Assembly (NCBI GenBank): GCA_029265875.1
Contig: JAJUGS010000007.1
Coordinates: 1-35,546 of the forward strand
From: Prolixibacteraceae bacterium
GTDB taxonomy: Bacteria > Bacteroidota > Bacteroidia > Bacteroidales > Prolixibacteraceae
Direction: 5' to 3'
Length of the DNA stretch: 35,546 nucleotides
Every line of letters starts with the position of its first letter. Within the stretch, counting starts at the first letter, position 1. Made by a program: the position numbers and the translations under genes. Positions 7,622 through 16,404 of the stretch are shown here, one piece after another. The notes below the pieces were generated by a model, which saw nothing but the letters and a program-made list of their open reading frames with translations, was not told the DNA's origin and did no database searches.

Positions 7622-7656
7622 AAAAAACGCCGGTCATTTTAAATTGACCGGCGTTT
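7622..7656 (-). terminator. Rho-independent terminator of the FAS1 gene
   Basis: Perfect 12-bp arms AAACGCCGGTCA (7625-7636) and TGACCGGCGTTT (7645-7656). On the minus strand the stem runs into six T residues. It lies 25 nt after the FAS1 stop. Confidence 0.8.
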
Positions 7657-7680
7657 ATATTGTCATGGTGTTTTTTCTGA

Positions 7681-8268
7681 TTAGTTGGGAATCAGAACCC
7701 TGTCGATTACATGTACCACTCCGTTTGTTCCCTGTATGTCGGCTTTAACCACTTTGCTGTCGTTGATTTTTACACCGTTTGAAATATCAACGCTGATCTT
7801 TTTCCCATTCAAAGTAGCCACCGATGTATTGCTGAGGTCGGTTGACATTACTTTCCCCGAAACAACGTGGTAGGTAAGAATCGGAGTCAGCTGTTCAGCC
7901 GAAAGGTCTTTAATCCCGCTCACTCCCAATTGTTTGAAAAGTGCATTGAATGCATCGTTGGTGGGTGCAAAAACGGTAAACGGTCCACTTGCACTCAAAG
8001 CTTCAACCAAACCGGCCTTGGTTACTGCTTCCACCAAAATACTGAAATCGGCATTTGAAACAGCGATTTCCACTACACTTCCGGAAGGTTTTTCCGAACT
8101 TTTGGTACTAAAATTACTTTCATCAACCATCCACGATTCAATTTTGAGTTCGTATTCGGTTGCTTTTGCAACAAGTGTTGAATTGTTTGAAACTTCACTT
8201 GCATTGACTGCAATTACCGATGCGGTTAGAATGATTCCCGCTGCCATTGTTTTCACTGTTGTTTTCAT
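7681..8268 (-). CDS. Exported single-domain fasciclin (FAS1) protein
   Basis: A 195-residue secreted protein. The signal peptide covers about residues 1-23 (cleavage near VNA-SE). A low-complexity linker follows, then one FAS1 domain from ~66 to 195. The H1 box, GPFTVFAPTNDAF, starts at 95 and the H2 box, NGVVHVIDRVLIP, is at ~182-194. FAS1 domains act in adhesion and surface binding (family knowledge); the ligand is unknown. The domain is very close to the second FAS1 domain of the upstream gene, pointing to a local duplication. It lies 34 nt behind that gene and shares its strand, so the two are probably one transcript ending at the 7622-7656 terminator. Confidence 0.93.
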   Translation of the reverse strand: MKTTVKTMAAGIILTASVIAVNASEVSNNSTLVAKATEYELKIESWMVDESNFSTKSSEKPSGSVVEIAVSNADFSILVEAVTKAGLVEALSASGPFTVFAPTNDAFNALFKQLGVSGIKDLSAEQLTPILTYHVVSGKVMSTDLSNTSVATLNGKKISVDISNGVKINDSKVVKADIQGTNGVVHVIDRVLIPN

Positions 8269-8302
8269 AATGCTTAATTTTTAAATGATTATTGATTTAT
8301 AT

Positions 8303-9238
8303 TTATTGAAGTAACACTTTGTTAATTACATGAACTACACCGTTTGATCCCTGAATATCAGCAACAACAACTTCGCTGTCGTTAATTTTTACACCTCCGG
8401 TCAAGTTCACCTTTAAGCTTTTTCCTGTATTCAAAGTCGGTACATCGCCGTTACTAAGGGCCGTGCTCAAAACGTTTCCTGAAACGACATGATAGGTAAG
8501 AATCGGGATAAGTTGTTCTGCTGTTAAATCATCAATTCCTGAAATTCCAAGTTGTGCAAATAAATTGTTGAATGCCTGGTTGGTTGGGGCAAATACCGTA
8601 AATGGTCCATTTCCGCTCAGTGCTTCAACCAATCCTGCTTTTACCACAGCCTGCACCAAAATACTGAAGTTGTCGTTATCAAGCGCAATATTTACAACAT
8701 TCGGGGGAAAAATTACTTTATCAATTACATGAATCACCCCATTTGAAGCTTCAATATTGGCGGTTGTAACTTTAACATTTTTGTTGATGGCAACACCATT
8801 TTCGAGATTAATATAAATGGAAATGCTGTTGTTACCCGATTTGGCAAGCGTCGGGAAATACCCGGTTTTCAAATCTGATGACATTACTTTTTGACCGATG
8901 ACATGATAAAGTAGTACATTTTTTAATGTTTCAACCGGAATATCGTCGAGTGAGGAGGCACCCAAATCAGTTAACAATGATTTAAATGCTGCATCGGTTG
9001 GTGCAAATACTGTAATTCCCATCTGGTTACTCAGATAATCTGCCAGACCAGCTTTCTGTGCTGCCTGAATCAAAATAGTAAAGTTGCCTGCTTCAGCGGC
9101 TACCTCTACCAAGTTTTTTTCGTCCATCACCTGTTCATCATCTTTTTCACAAGATGCAAACACAAACGATGATGCAATTAAAACTACCGGGATAAAACCC
9201 GATTTCACTGTCTTTTTAATTTTTTCAATTGTTTTCAT
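8303..9238 (-). CDS. Lipoprotein with two fasciclin (FAS1) domains
   Basis: A 311-residue lipoprotein. The signal sequence ends in lipobox FASC (C30), followed by an acidic EKDDEQ linker. FAS1 domain 1 covers about 42-178 and FAS1 domain 2 about 180-311. Both keep the TVFAPT H1 box and the GVxHVIxKV H2 box. I use the ATG at 9238: starting there gives a normal lipoprotein signal, whereas the longer reading from 9328 puts 30 polar residues in front of it. Domain 2 is the closest relative in the window of the FAS1 domain in the next gene. It is probably a cell-surface adhesion protein. Confidence 0.92.
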   Translation of the reverse strand: MKTIEKIKKTVKSGFIPVVLIASSFVFASCEKDDEQVMDEKNLVEVAAEAGNFTILIQAAQKAGLADYLSNQMGITVFAPTDAAFKSLLTDLGASSLDDIPVETLKNVLLYHVIGQKVMSSDLKTGYFPTLAKSGNNSISIYINLENGVAINKNVKVTTANIEASNGVIHVIDKVIFPPNVVNIALDNDNFSILVQAVVKAGLVEALSGNGPFTVFAPTNQAFNNLFAQLGISGIDDLTAEQLIPILTYHVVSGNVLSTALSNGDVPTLNTGKSLKVNLTGGVKINDSEVVVADIQGSNGVVHVINKVLLQ

Positions 9239-9583
9239 TTTCTGTTTTTTAATTGTTGATAATTCTGATTGTTTCTGATTTCCTGTTTCTGATATTTGTT
9301 TAACTGATTCATGTGCAATATTAGACAAAATAAATTAATACTTGTTCATCTTTAAATAATTTAATTTTAAACAAAATGAATAAAATATCTGTAAAACACT
9401 TTAATACTGATGATTCTGTTGAGTGTTAATAATAGTTAAATATGATTAGAAGCAGGATTTTTGAATTTTACAGATTGGATTTTATCTGTGCAGGTCTGAA
9501 ATCCAATGTTAAGAAATCATTGATAACTGTGTTTCCTAAATATGATTTTTATTCATACTGAACGAATAACCTGATAAAATCTG
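9239..9583. other. Divergent non-coding spacer between FAS1 operon and mutAB
   Basis: An A/T-rich region with no convincing gene on either strand and no strong hairpin. It must hold the FAS1 operon promoter, but I find no exact TAnnTTTG box for the minus strand. The mutA promoter is listed separately. Confidence 0.5.
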
Positions 9584-9613
9584 TTTAGCTGAAACCCAAA
9601 TGCACTAATTTTG
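9584..9613 (+). promoter_or_regulatory. Promoter of mutAB
   Basis: TAATTTTG (9606-9613) is an exact TAnnTTTG box. TTTA at 9584-9587, 18 nt upstream, is a near -33 element. It lies 31 nt before the mutA ATG. Confidence 0.55.
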
Positions 9614-9644
9614 CGGCACAATTTTCAAAAAATAATTTTCAACA

Positions 9645-11507
9645 ATGACTGATAAAGAGCTAAAGCTTTTCACCGAATTTGCACCCGTTACCACCGAAGA
9701 ATGGGAAGCAAAAATTAATGCCGATTTAAAAGGCAAAGATTATGAAAGGGCGCTCGTTTGGAAAACCCCCGAGGGGTTCAGCGTTCGTCCATACTATCGC
9801 CAGGAAAACCTTGAAAGTTTAAAACACCTTGATGTTCTCCCCGGAGAATTTCCTTATGTGCGCGGTACCGCCAAAACCGGCAACAATTGGCTGATCCGCC
9901 AGGATATTCAGGTTAAAAATCCGGAGGAAGCCAACAAAAAAGCACTCGAAGTGCTGGGCAAAGGCGTAAATTCACTGGGTTTTGTTTTCGAAAGCTGCCA
10001 GAAAGTTACCAAAGCCGACCTGGCTGTGCTGCTGAAAGACATTTGCCTTGAAGCCGCTGAAGTAAATTTTGTATGTTCCTGCAACAGCAATAATATTGCT
10101 GAAGTTTTTGCCGCATTCATTGCCGAAGGAAAATGGAACAAAGAAAATGTAAAAGCTTCTGTTTCTGCCGACCCGATCGGATCTTTCGTTTTGAAAGGTA
10201 AACTGGCTGACGATGCTTTCGAAGGACTTAAAAACACGATCGAAAATACTTCTGTTGCACCCAAACTGCGGGTGATTGCCGTAAACGGCAGATACTTTGC
10301 CAACAGTGGCGCATCGGTAACCCAGGAGCTGGCGTTCTCGCTGGCAGCAGGTGCTGAATACCTCACCCGCCTCACCGACCTTGGTTTGGGCCTTGACACA
10401 GTGGCAAAAAATATTAAGTTCAATTTCGGAATCGGCAATAACTATTTTATGGAAATTGCCAAACTCCGCGCGGCACGTTTGCTTTGGGCCCAAATTGTAA
10501 AAGCTTATGGTCCGGAATGCGACTCTTCTGCTAAACTCATTGCCCACAGCGAAACCAATACCTACAACAAAACGGTTTACGACCCCTATGTAAACATGCT
10601 TCGCACACAAACCGAAGCTATGTCGGCAGCCTTGGGTGGCGCACAGTCAATCACCGTGTTGCCATTCGATGCTATTTATGAAGAACCCACTGCTTTTGCC
10701 GAAAGAATTGCCCGTAACCAACAGATTCTTTTAAAAGAAGAATCGCATCTCGACAAAATTGTTGACCCGGCTGCCGGTTCGTATTATATCGAAACTTTGA
10801 CGAACTCGCTGATTGAACAAGCCTGGAAACTGTTTATTGAAGTGCAGGAAAAAGGCGGTTTTATTGCTGCTTTCCGCGAAGGTTTTGTCCAGAAATCCAT
10901 CAAAGAGATGGCAGGCAAACGTGATCTCAATTTTGCACTTCGTCGCGAGAATCTTCTGGGGACTAATCAATTCCCGAATTTTAACGAACAACTCACCAAA
11001 GAAATCGATAGCTCAGTCTTCAAACCTGTTGATCTGACTGTAGCAGAGGCTGAAGTGGAAACCCTGAAACCTTATCGTGGCGCTCAGGCTTTCGAAGCAT
11101 TGCGTTATACCACCGACGTTTATTCAAAAGCCGTGAAACGTCCGGTGGTGTTTATGCTGACCATGGGCAACCTGGCCATGCGCAAAGCCCGCGCCCAGTT
11201 TAGCTGCAACTTTTTTGCTGTTGCCGGTTTCGAGGTAATCGACAACAACGGTTTTGCCACTGCCGAAGAAGGCGTTGCTGCTGCCAAAGCTGCTAATGCC
11301 GACATTGTGGTGGTTTGCAGTTCCGACGAGGAATATGCCGAAGTTGCTCCTGCCGTTGCCAAATTGCTGAACCATGAAATCCTGGTGGTGGCCGGTGCCC
11401 CTGAGTGCCGTCCGCAACTCGAGGAACAAGGTATCAAAAACTTCATCAGCATGAAAAGTAATATTCTGCAAGAGTTAAAAGCATATCAAAGTTTATTGGG
11501 AATTTAA
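9645..11507 (+). CDS. mutA: Methylmalonyl-CoA mutase small (beta) subunit
   Basis: A 620-residue small subunit of the heterodimeric adenosylcobalamin mutase that interconverts methylmalonyl-CoA and succinyl-CoA. In Bacteroidota it serves propionate/succinate formation or propionate use. The N-terminal TIM-barrel region covers about 20-470 and a degenerate cobalamin-binding-like domain fills the last ~130 residues. That domain lacks the DxHxxG cobalamin motif, which is normal for the non-catalytic subunit and not a sign of decay. It is followed after 94 nt by mutB on the same strand. The length is typical, and the ATG is preceded by a good -7 promoter. Confidence 0.95.
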   Translation: MTDKELKLFTEFAPVTTEEWEAKINADLKGKDYERALVWKTPEGFSVRPYYRQENLESLKHLDVLPGEFPYVRGTAKTGNNWLIRQDIQVKNPEEANKKALEVLGKGVNSLGFVFESCQKVTKADLAVLLKDICLEAAEVNFVCSCNSNNIAEVFAAFIAEGKWNKENVKASVSADPIGSFVLKGKLADDAFEGLKNTIENTSVAPKLRVIAVNGRYFANSGASVTQELAFSLAAGAEYLTRLTDLGLGLDTVAKNIKFNFGIGNNYFMEIAKLRAARLLWAQIVKAYGPECDSSAKLIAHSETNTYNKTVYDPYVNMLRTQTEAMSAALGGAQSITVLPFDAIYEEPTAFAERIARNQQILLKEESHLDKIVDPAAGSYYIETLTNSLIEQAWKLFIEVQEKGGFIAAFREGFVQKSIKEMAGKRDLNFALRRENLLGTNQFPNFNEQLTKEIDSSVFKPVDLTVAEAEVETLKPYRGAQAFEALRYTTDVYSKAVKRPVVFMLTMGNLAMRKARAQFSCNFFAVAGFEVIDNNGFATAEEGVAAAKAANADIVVVCSSDEEYAEVAPAVAKLLNHEILVVAGAPECRPQLEEQGIKNFISMKSNILQELKAYQSLLGI

Positions 11508-11519
11508 AAAGCAGATACA

Positions 11520-11587
11520 GGATTCTGGATACAAGATACTGGATAAGAAATCCGGAATCAAGAATCCAGGATCGAGAATCCAGTATC
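11520..11587. repeat. Inverted repeat in the mutA-mutB gap
   Basis: GATACTGGAT (11535-11544) and its exact complement ATCCAGTATC (11578-11587) enclose further GGATTCTGGAT / AGAATCC words. It fills most of the 94-nt gap between the two cotranscribed subunit genes. No T-run follows, so it should not stop transcription; it may act on mRNA stability or subunit ratio (inference). Confidence 0.5.
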
Positions 11588-11601
11588 ATAAAATACAAAA
11601 T

Positions 11602-13755
11602 ATGAAACCAAATTTTAAAGACATCAATATCAAAGCAGCCGCTCAGCAGGAAAACATTGCCGATTGGGTTGCCAAAAACAAAATTGAGAAAAACTGGGTG
11701 ACACCTGAGCAAATTCCGGTTAAACCAGTTTATACAAAAGAAGACCTCGAAGGAATGGAACACCTGAACTACGCAGCAGGTGTGGCTCCTTTTCTTCGCG
11801 GACCTTACTCCACCATGTATGTCATGCAGCCCTGGACCATCCGCCAATACGCCGGATTTTCAACGGCTGAGGAATCGAATGCATTTTACCGCCGCAACCT
11901 CGCTGCCGGACAAAAAGGTTTGTCGGTGGCTTTCGACCTTGCCACACACCGTGGCTACGACTCCGACCACCCACGCGTGATCGGTGACGTGGGAAAAGCC
12001 GGTGTGGCCATCGATTCAATCCTCGATATGAAAATCCTTTTCGACCAGATTCCGCTCGATAAAATGTCGGTGTCGATGACTATGAATGGCGCTGTTTTGC
12101 CGGTCCTGGCCTTTTATATTGTTACAGGGCTTGAACAGGGCGCGACTTTGGAACAGCTTTCGGGAACGATTCAGAACGACATTCTGAAAGAATTCATGGT
12201 GCGTAACACCTACATTTATCCGCCTGAATTCTCGATGAAAATCATCGCCGATATTTTTGAGTTCACCTCGAAAAACATGCCGAAGTTCAATTCAATTTCG
12301 ATTTCGGGTTACCACATGCAGGAAGCCGGCGCTACTGCCGACATTGAAATGGCTTACACGCTGGCCGACGGATTGGAATACCTCCGCGCCGGAATTAACG
12401 CCGGAATGGACATCGATGCTTTTGCACCGCGTTTGTCGTTTTTCTGGGCCGTGGGGATGAACCATTTTATGGAAATCGCCAAAATGCGCGCTGCGCGTAT
12501 GATTTGGGCAAAACTGGTAAAACAGTTCAACCCGAAAAACCCGAAATCGATGGCATTGCGAACTCACTCTCAAACTTCGGGCTGGTCGCTCACCGAACAG
12601 GATCCGTTTAACAACGTGGGCCGCACTGCCATTGAAGCACTTGCCGCTGCACTGGGGCACACCCAGAGTTTGCACACCAACGCGCTCGACGAAGCAATTG
12701 CCCTGCCAACCGATTTCTCGGCGCGTATTGCACGAAATACGCAGATTTACCTGCAACAGGAAACTGAAATCTGCCGCTCGGTTGACCCGTGGGCAGGTTC
12801 GTATTACGTGGAAGCACTGACACACGAACTGGCGCAAAAAGCCTGGGCACTGATTGAAGAAGTTGAAAAACTGGGTGGTATGGCAAAAGCCATTGAAACC
12901 GGTGTGCCGAAAATGCGTATCGAAGAGGCTGCTGCCCGTACACAGGGAAAAATCGACAGCGGAACCCAAACCATTGTGGGTGTGAACAAATACCGTCTCG
13001 AAAAAGAAGACCCGATTGATATTCTCGAAATCGATAATACAGCCGTTCGTTTGTCGCAGATTGAAAGATTGAAAAAACTGCGTGCCGAGCGCAATGAAGC
13101 CGAAGTTCAGGCTTCGCTGGCAGCCATTACAAGAGCCGCCGAAACCGGCAAGGGCAATTTGCTGGAACTGGCGATTGATGCAGCCAAAAAACGTGCATCT
13201 TTGGGTGAAATTTCCGACGCCTGCGAAAAAGTGGCAGGGCGTTATAAAGCAGTAATCAGAACAATTGAAGGCGTGTACAAATCAGAAGCACAAGGAAAAG
13301 ACGAGTTTAAAGAAGCTCAGGAACTGGCGAAGAAATTTGCCGAAATGGAAGGCCGCCAGCCACGTATCATGATTGCGAAAATGGGCCAGGATGGTCACGA
13401 CCGCGGCGCCAAAGTGGTGGCCACCGGTTATGCCGACCTTGGTTTCGACGTGGACATGGGACCGTTGTTTCAGACTCCCGAAGAAGCTGCCAAACAAGCT
13501 GTTGAAAACGACGTGCATGTTTTGGGCGTTTCATCGCTGGCAGCTGGCCACAAAACATTGGTTCCGGCTGTTATCGAAGAGCTGAAAAAGCTGGGCCGCG
13601 ACGATATTATGGTGATTTGTGGCGGTGTAATCCCGGCGCAGGATTACCAATATTTGTACGATGCAGGCGCCGTTGCCATTTTTGGCCCGGGAACCAGCGT
13701 TGCTGCAGCAGGTAAGAAAATCCTTGAGATTTTGATTGAAGCGTATAAAGAATAG
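11602..13755 (+). CDS. mutB: Methylmalonyl-CoA mutase large (alpha) catalytic subunit
   Basis: A 717-residue catalytic subunit. The N-terminal substrate-binding TIM barrel includes the hallmark stretch [19 protein letters not shown] near residues 73-91. The C-terminal cobalamin domain (from ~587) has D597-x-H599-x-x-G602 (DGHDRG), with H599 as the lower axial cobalt ligand, plus downstream GVSSL and GGVIP loops. It forms a heterodimer with MutA. No mutase chaperone (MeaB) or epimerase gene lies in the window. The gene ends before a strong terminator and a palindrome array. Confidence 0.97.
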   Translation: MKPNFKDINIKAAAQQENIADWVAKNKIEKNWVTPEQIPVKPVYTKEDLEGMEHLNYAAGVAPFLRGPYSTMYVMQPWTIRQYAGFSTAEESNAFYRRNLAAGQKGLSVAFDLATHRGYDSDHPRVIGDVGKAGVAIDSILDMKILFDQIPLDKMSVSMTMNGAVLPVLAFYIVTGLEQGATLEQLSGTIQNDILKEFMVRNTYIYPPEFSMKIIADIFEFTSKNMPKFNSISISGYHMQEAGATADIEMAYTLADGLEYLRAGINAGMDIDAFAPRLSFFWAVGMNHFMEIAKMRAARMIWAKLVKQFNPKNPKSMALRTHSQTSGWSLTEQDPFNNVGRTAIEALAAALGHTQSLHTNALDEAIALPTDFSARIARNTQIYLQQETEICRSVDPWAGSYYVEALTHELAQKAWALIEEVEKLGGMAKAIETGVPKMRIEEAAARTQGKIDSGTQTIVGVNKYRLEKEDPIDILEIDNTAVRLSQIERLKKLRAERNEAEVQASLAAITRAAETGKGNLLELAIDAAKKRASLGEISDACEKVAGRYKAVIRTIEGVYKSEAQGKDEFKEAQELAKKFAEMEGRQPRIMIAKMGQDGHDRGAKVVATGYADLGFDVDMGPLFQTPEEAAKQAVENDVHVLGVSSLAAGHKTLVPAVIEELKKLGRDDIMVICGGVIPAQDYQYLYDAGAVAIFGPGTSVAAAGKKILEILIEAYKE

Positions 13756-13797
13756 TAGTTAGTACAGAGTATTAAGTACAAAGACTAAAAAAGATAG

Positions 13798-13832
13798 AAA
13801 GCCGGTTCTTCCGTGAGGGGCCGGCTTTTATT
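13798..13832 (+). terminator. Rho-independent terminator of mutAB
   Basis: Arms AAAGCCGG and CCGGCTTT enclose a 15-nt interior that can pair further, followed by TTATTATTG. It lies 43 nt after the mutB stop. Confidence 0.7.
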
Positions 13833-13845
13833 ATTGATTTTCTCC

Positions 13846-14228
13846 AACCCGTACCGGGTTGCGTTCACCCCGAAAATCATGTGCTACTAAAACCCAACCC
13901 GTACCGGGTTGAGAAAAGTGTAGATTGAACAGGTGTGTTTTTCGCGATAAAAGAATCCGGTACGGATTCGATTTTAGTAGAAAACAGAAATTAACCGTAA
14001 GCGGAACCCGGTACGGGTTCGATTTTGCTATATAACGTTGATAATTCATCCAACCCTTACCGGGTTGTGTTCGCCCTGAAAATCAGGTGCTACTAAAAGC
14101 CAACCCGTACCGGGTTGAGAGAAATGTTGGTTAACCCAGGATTTTTTGCAATAAAAGAATCCGGTACGGATTCGATTTTAGTAGTCGTACCAAAACGTCC
14201 TCAAAAATGTCTGAACCCGGTATGGGTT
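13846..14228. repeat. Array of eight palindromes in two nested inverted-repeat units
   Basis: Eight 15-nt palindromes of the type AACCCGTACCGGGTT or its complement AACCCGGTACGGGTT lie at 13846, 13896, 13954, 14005, 14052, 14102, 14158 and 14214 (start positions). They form two units with a period of about 206 bp. In each unit the first two point one way and the last two the other, mirrored about a central spacer. In unit 1 the mirror axis is at 13932, and CTACTAAAA (13884-13892) mirrors TTTTAGTAG (13972-13980) about the same axis. The array fills the convergent gap mutB/patB and has no credible gene. It resembles REP/BIME repeats (family knowledge); mobilisation by a Y1 transposase is inference. 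Confidence 0.85.
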
Positions 14229-14237
14229 CGATAATTT

Positions 14238-15413
14238 TCATAACCCGCCAAATGCTACACCTAATCGTTGTAATGCTTCATCAAGAATGCTGCGCGGACA
14301 ACCGATATTGATGCGCAGCCAGCCATCGCCACCGGTCCCGAATTTGCCGCCGTTGTTCAAACCAACCCCGGCTTTTTCAACCGTAAATTTCATCAGTTCA
14401 GCATCTTTCATTCCATAGGCACTGAAATCGAGCCAGATGAGGTAGGTGGCTTCGGGTTTCATTACTTTTACTTTGGGCAGGTGCGTGGCAAAATATTTCT
14501 CGAGCAAAAGATAGTTTTCCCACAGGTAATCGAGCAGTTCATCCAGCCATTCGTCGCCATGAGTGTAAGCAGCCTCAAGTGCAACAGTTCCGAAAATATT
14601 GCCCATTCCAAGATGTCCCACGCCGATAGCCCTTTCAAACCGTGCCATTTTTACTTTGTCGGGTATAATTACCAGTGACGATGAAAAGCCAGCCACATTG
14701 AAAGTTTTGCTGGGTGCCATCGAAATCATACAATTTTTGGCAATTTCGGGCGAAAGTGTTGCCAGCGGAATATGTTTGTGCCCTTTAAAAATCAGGTCGG
14801 AGTGTATTTCATCCGAAATAATCATGATTTTGTTTTCGAGACAAATAGTGGCCAGTTCCATCAGTTCATTGTGTGTCCACACCATTCCGCCCGGGTTTTG
14901 CGGATTGCTGAGCAGCAACAATTTTGTATTCTTTGTGATTTTCGATTTCAAATCATTAAAATCGAAAGTGTAACGTCCGTTTTCAATTCTCAGTGGATTT
15001 TCAATCATCGTTCGTTTGGTGCCTTTTACGCAATCGAAAAACGGGAAATATACCGGAGGCTGTACCACCACTTCGTCGCCAGGTTTGGTAAAAGCCTCGA
15101 TGGCGAGAGTCAACCCTGCCACCACGCCCGGGCTGAATGAAATCCATTCTTTTTGAATATTCCAGTTATGGCGGCGTTTCATCCAGCCAATCACTGCATC
15201 GAAATAGGATTCACCCCGAAAAGTGTAACCGTAAATTTCGTGTGCGGCGCGCTTTTTAACCGCATCAACAATAAAAGGCGGGGTTTTAAAATCCATGTCG
15301 GCCACCCACAAAGGCAAAACATCGGCTTTGCCAAACATCCGTTCGCGGCCATCGTATTTGATACAGTTGGTGCCTTCACGCGGCACTATTTCATCGAAGT
15401 TATATTTTTTCAT
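14238..15413 (-). CDS. patB: PatB/MalY-type PLP-dependent C-S lyase / aminotransferase
   Basis: A 391-residue fold-type I PLP enzyme of the MalY/PatB group, which cleaves cystathionine or other cysteine S-conjugates. Lys236 in SMAPSKTFNVAGF should form the PLP Schiff base. NPQNPGG at 170-176 and D201 in SDEIHSD complete the cofactor site. The C-terminal RINIGCPR arginine is the usual carboxylate anchor. It is cytosolic, with no signal peptide. Its ATG overlaps the comB stop in ATGA, so it is translated together with comB. Its own stop lies 10 nt from the last palindrome of the array. Cystathionine beta-lyase is the standard label, but the true sulfur substrate is open. Confidence 0.9.
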   Translation of the reverse strand: MKKYNFDEIVPREGTNCIKYDGRERMFGKADVLPLWVADMDFKTPPFIVDAVKKRAAHEIYGYTFRGESYFDAVIGWMKRRHNWNIQKEWISFSPGVVAGLTLAIEAFTKPGDEVVVQPPVYFPFFDCVKGTKRTMIENPLRIENGRYTFDFNDLKSKITKNTKLLLLSNPQNPGGMVWTHNELMELATICLENKIMIISDEIHSDLIFKGHKHIPLATLSPEIAKNCMISMAPSKTFNVAGFSSSLVIIPDKVKMARFERAIGVGHLGMGNIFGTVALEAAYTHGDEWLDELLDYLWENYLLLEKYFATHLPKVKVMKPEATYLIWLDFSAYGMKDAELMKFTVEKAGVGLNNGGKFGTGGDGWLRINIGCPRSILDEALQRLGVAFGGL

Positions 15414-16159
15414 ACATCAATTTTTTTAAGATATAAAATCTCCTCCTCTTGAGTGGAGGTAGGGTGGGGCTTTAATTCCTTTTCCACTTTCAAAACAAAA
15501 TCAAAACGGTTGAGGTTGAGGCAGAGGTCAAAATCGGCCTGCGGCGACCAGCTTTGCTTTTCGGCATCAAAAAACCGTGCCCCCGAACCGTTACGGATGA
15601 TTTCCACCATTTCAGCAAATCTTCTTGATTTTTCTGCTCCATTTGAGGGGAGGCTGGGTGGGGATTCCAGTTCATTTTTGATCCATTCAGCACATAGCGT
15701 GTCTTCGTCGGTTGGGTATTCGCAGGCATAACCCATGCAAACCAGCGAAACCACTGCCGGGTTTTGTTGCTGAATGTAACGCACAATTGCCCCGGCATTG
15801 ACAAAACTTCCGGTTATAATTCCGGCAGCATTTGTTGCATTGGCGATTCCCTGTGTGCCCGAACTGGTGGTGTGAACCAGCGTTTTCCCGGCAATTTTCT
15901 CGGCAACCAATTGCGATGGCGAATTGCCAAAATCAAAACCTTCGGGTTTTTGTTCGTTGCGTTCGCCCAATAAAACAAAATCAGGGTTTTGTTCTTTTAA
16001 CCGGTACGCTAAATCGATACTTCCCACCGGAATAATTTTCACTGCTCCCGAATGATATGCATAACAAGCTGTTGAAAATGCCCTGAAAACATCGATGATT
16101 ACGGTTAAACCGCGGGCTTCGCGGGCACCGTCCAACAACTGAAGGATTTGAATTTCCAT
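15410..16159 (-). CDS. comB: ComB-like 2-phosphosulfolactate phosphatase with two repeat-derived insertions
   Basis: A 249-residue member of the ComB family, Mg2+-dependent phosphatases that convert 2-phosphosulfolactate to sulfolactate in coenzyme M synthesis and whose role in bacteria is less clear. The family signature IDVFRAFSTACYA is near residues 22-34, followed by the LLGERNEQKPEGFDFGNSP block and HTTSSGTQG. The start is ATG 16159; upstream codons to 16204 add only a poorly supported extension. Two short segments, residues ~165-175 (SPPSLPSNGA) and ~230-242 (KPHPTSTQEEEIL), are encoded by a C/G-rich intergenic-type repeat in the same orientation. They look like insertions that kept the frame. 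The stop overlaps the patB start by 4 nt. Confidence 0.85.
   Translation of the reverse strand: MEIQILQLLDGAREARGLTVIIDVFRAFSTACYAYHSGAVKIIPVGSIDLAYRLKEQNPDFVLLGERNEQKPEGFDFGNSPSQLVAEKIAGKTLVHTTSSGTQGIANATNAAGIITGSFVNAGAIVRYIQQQNPAVVSLVCMGYACEYPTDEDTLCAEWIKNELESPPSLPSNGAEKSRRFAEMVEIIRNGSGARFFDAEKQSWSPQADFDLCLNLNRFDFVLKVEKELKPHPTSTQEEEILYLKKIDV
15440..15473 (-). repeat. C/G-rich repeat forming the comB C-terminus
   Basis: On the plus strand it contains CTTGAGTGGAGGTAGGGTGG and then GGCTTT; CTCC...GGAG arms make a small hairpin. It encodes comB residues ~230-242 and is homologous to the copy at 15637-15666. Confidence 0.6.
15637..15666 (-). repeat. C/G-rich repeat inserted in comB
   Basis: On the plus strand it contains TTTGAGGGGAGGCTGGGTGG, with only a few mismatches to the aligned part of the copy at 15440-15473, in the same orientation. 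It is read in frame as comB residues ~165-175. Confidence 0.6.
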
Positions 16160-16175
16160 GCCAAAAAAAATTTCC

Positions 16176-16205
16176 CGAAAGTAAAAAAAACACCCGACAG
16201 TCAAA
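16176..16205 (-). promoter_or_regulatory. Promoter of comB-patB
   Basis: On the minus strand TTTG (16202-16205) is followed after 18 nt by TACTTTCG (16176-16183), one mismatch from TAnnTTTG. It lies 17-24 nt before the comB ATG chosen here, which supports that start over the longer reading. Confidence 0.5.
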
Positions 16206-16404
16206 GGTTTCTATCGGTTTGTGTTTTTATGATACATGAAATAGCATCCATTTTTTGAATTGTAGATTAAAATGGGAATAATTATTTGTCGGGAAAAATA
16301 CGTTGTTCACCCAGCAGAAATGCCTGTTGGTCAACTATTCTTTTTCAAGACGTAACGTAGCGTTTAGTTTTGAGTCACTTAATAAACAATTAAAGAAAAC
16401 AGCT

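Noticed and set aside
9908-10610. Long minus-strand frames antisense to mutA
   Set aside because: Two overlapping antisense frames with no family resemblance and no start signals, lying on a clear mutase gene.
11100-11507. mutA as a decayed mutase because it lacks DxHxxG
   Set aside because: Loss of the cobalamin motif is normal for the small subunit of the heterodimeric enzyme.
12292-12969. 225-codon minus-strand frame over mutB
   Set aside because: Shadow of the mutB gene; no domain and no promoter or start context.
13831-14049. 72-codon minus-strand reading frame with repeated SNPYR/NPVRV words
   Set aside because: It is a translation of the palindrome array itself; its peptide repeats come from the CCGGTACGGG-type DNA repeats, and no start signal or family supports it.
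13846-14228. CRISPR array
   Set aside because: The repeats are 15-nt palindromes in both orientations with unequal spacing and repeated spacers; no cas genes are near.
15410-16159. comB as a pseudogene because of repeat insertions
   Set aside because: The frame stays open, the family motifs are intact, and the stop keeps its 4-nt overlap with patB.
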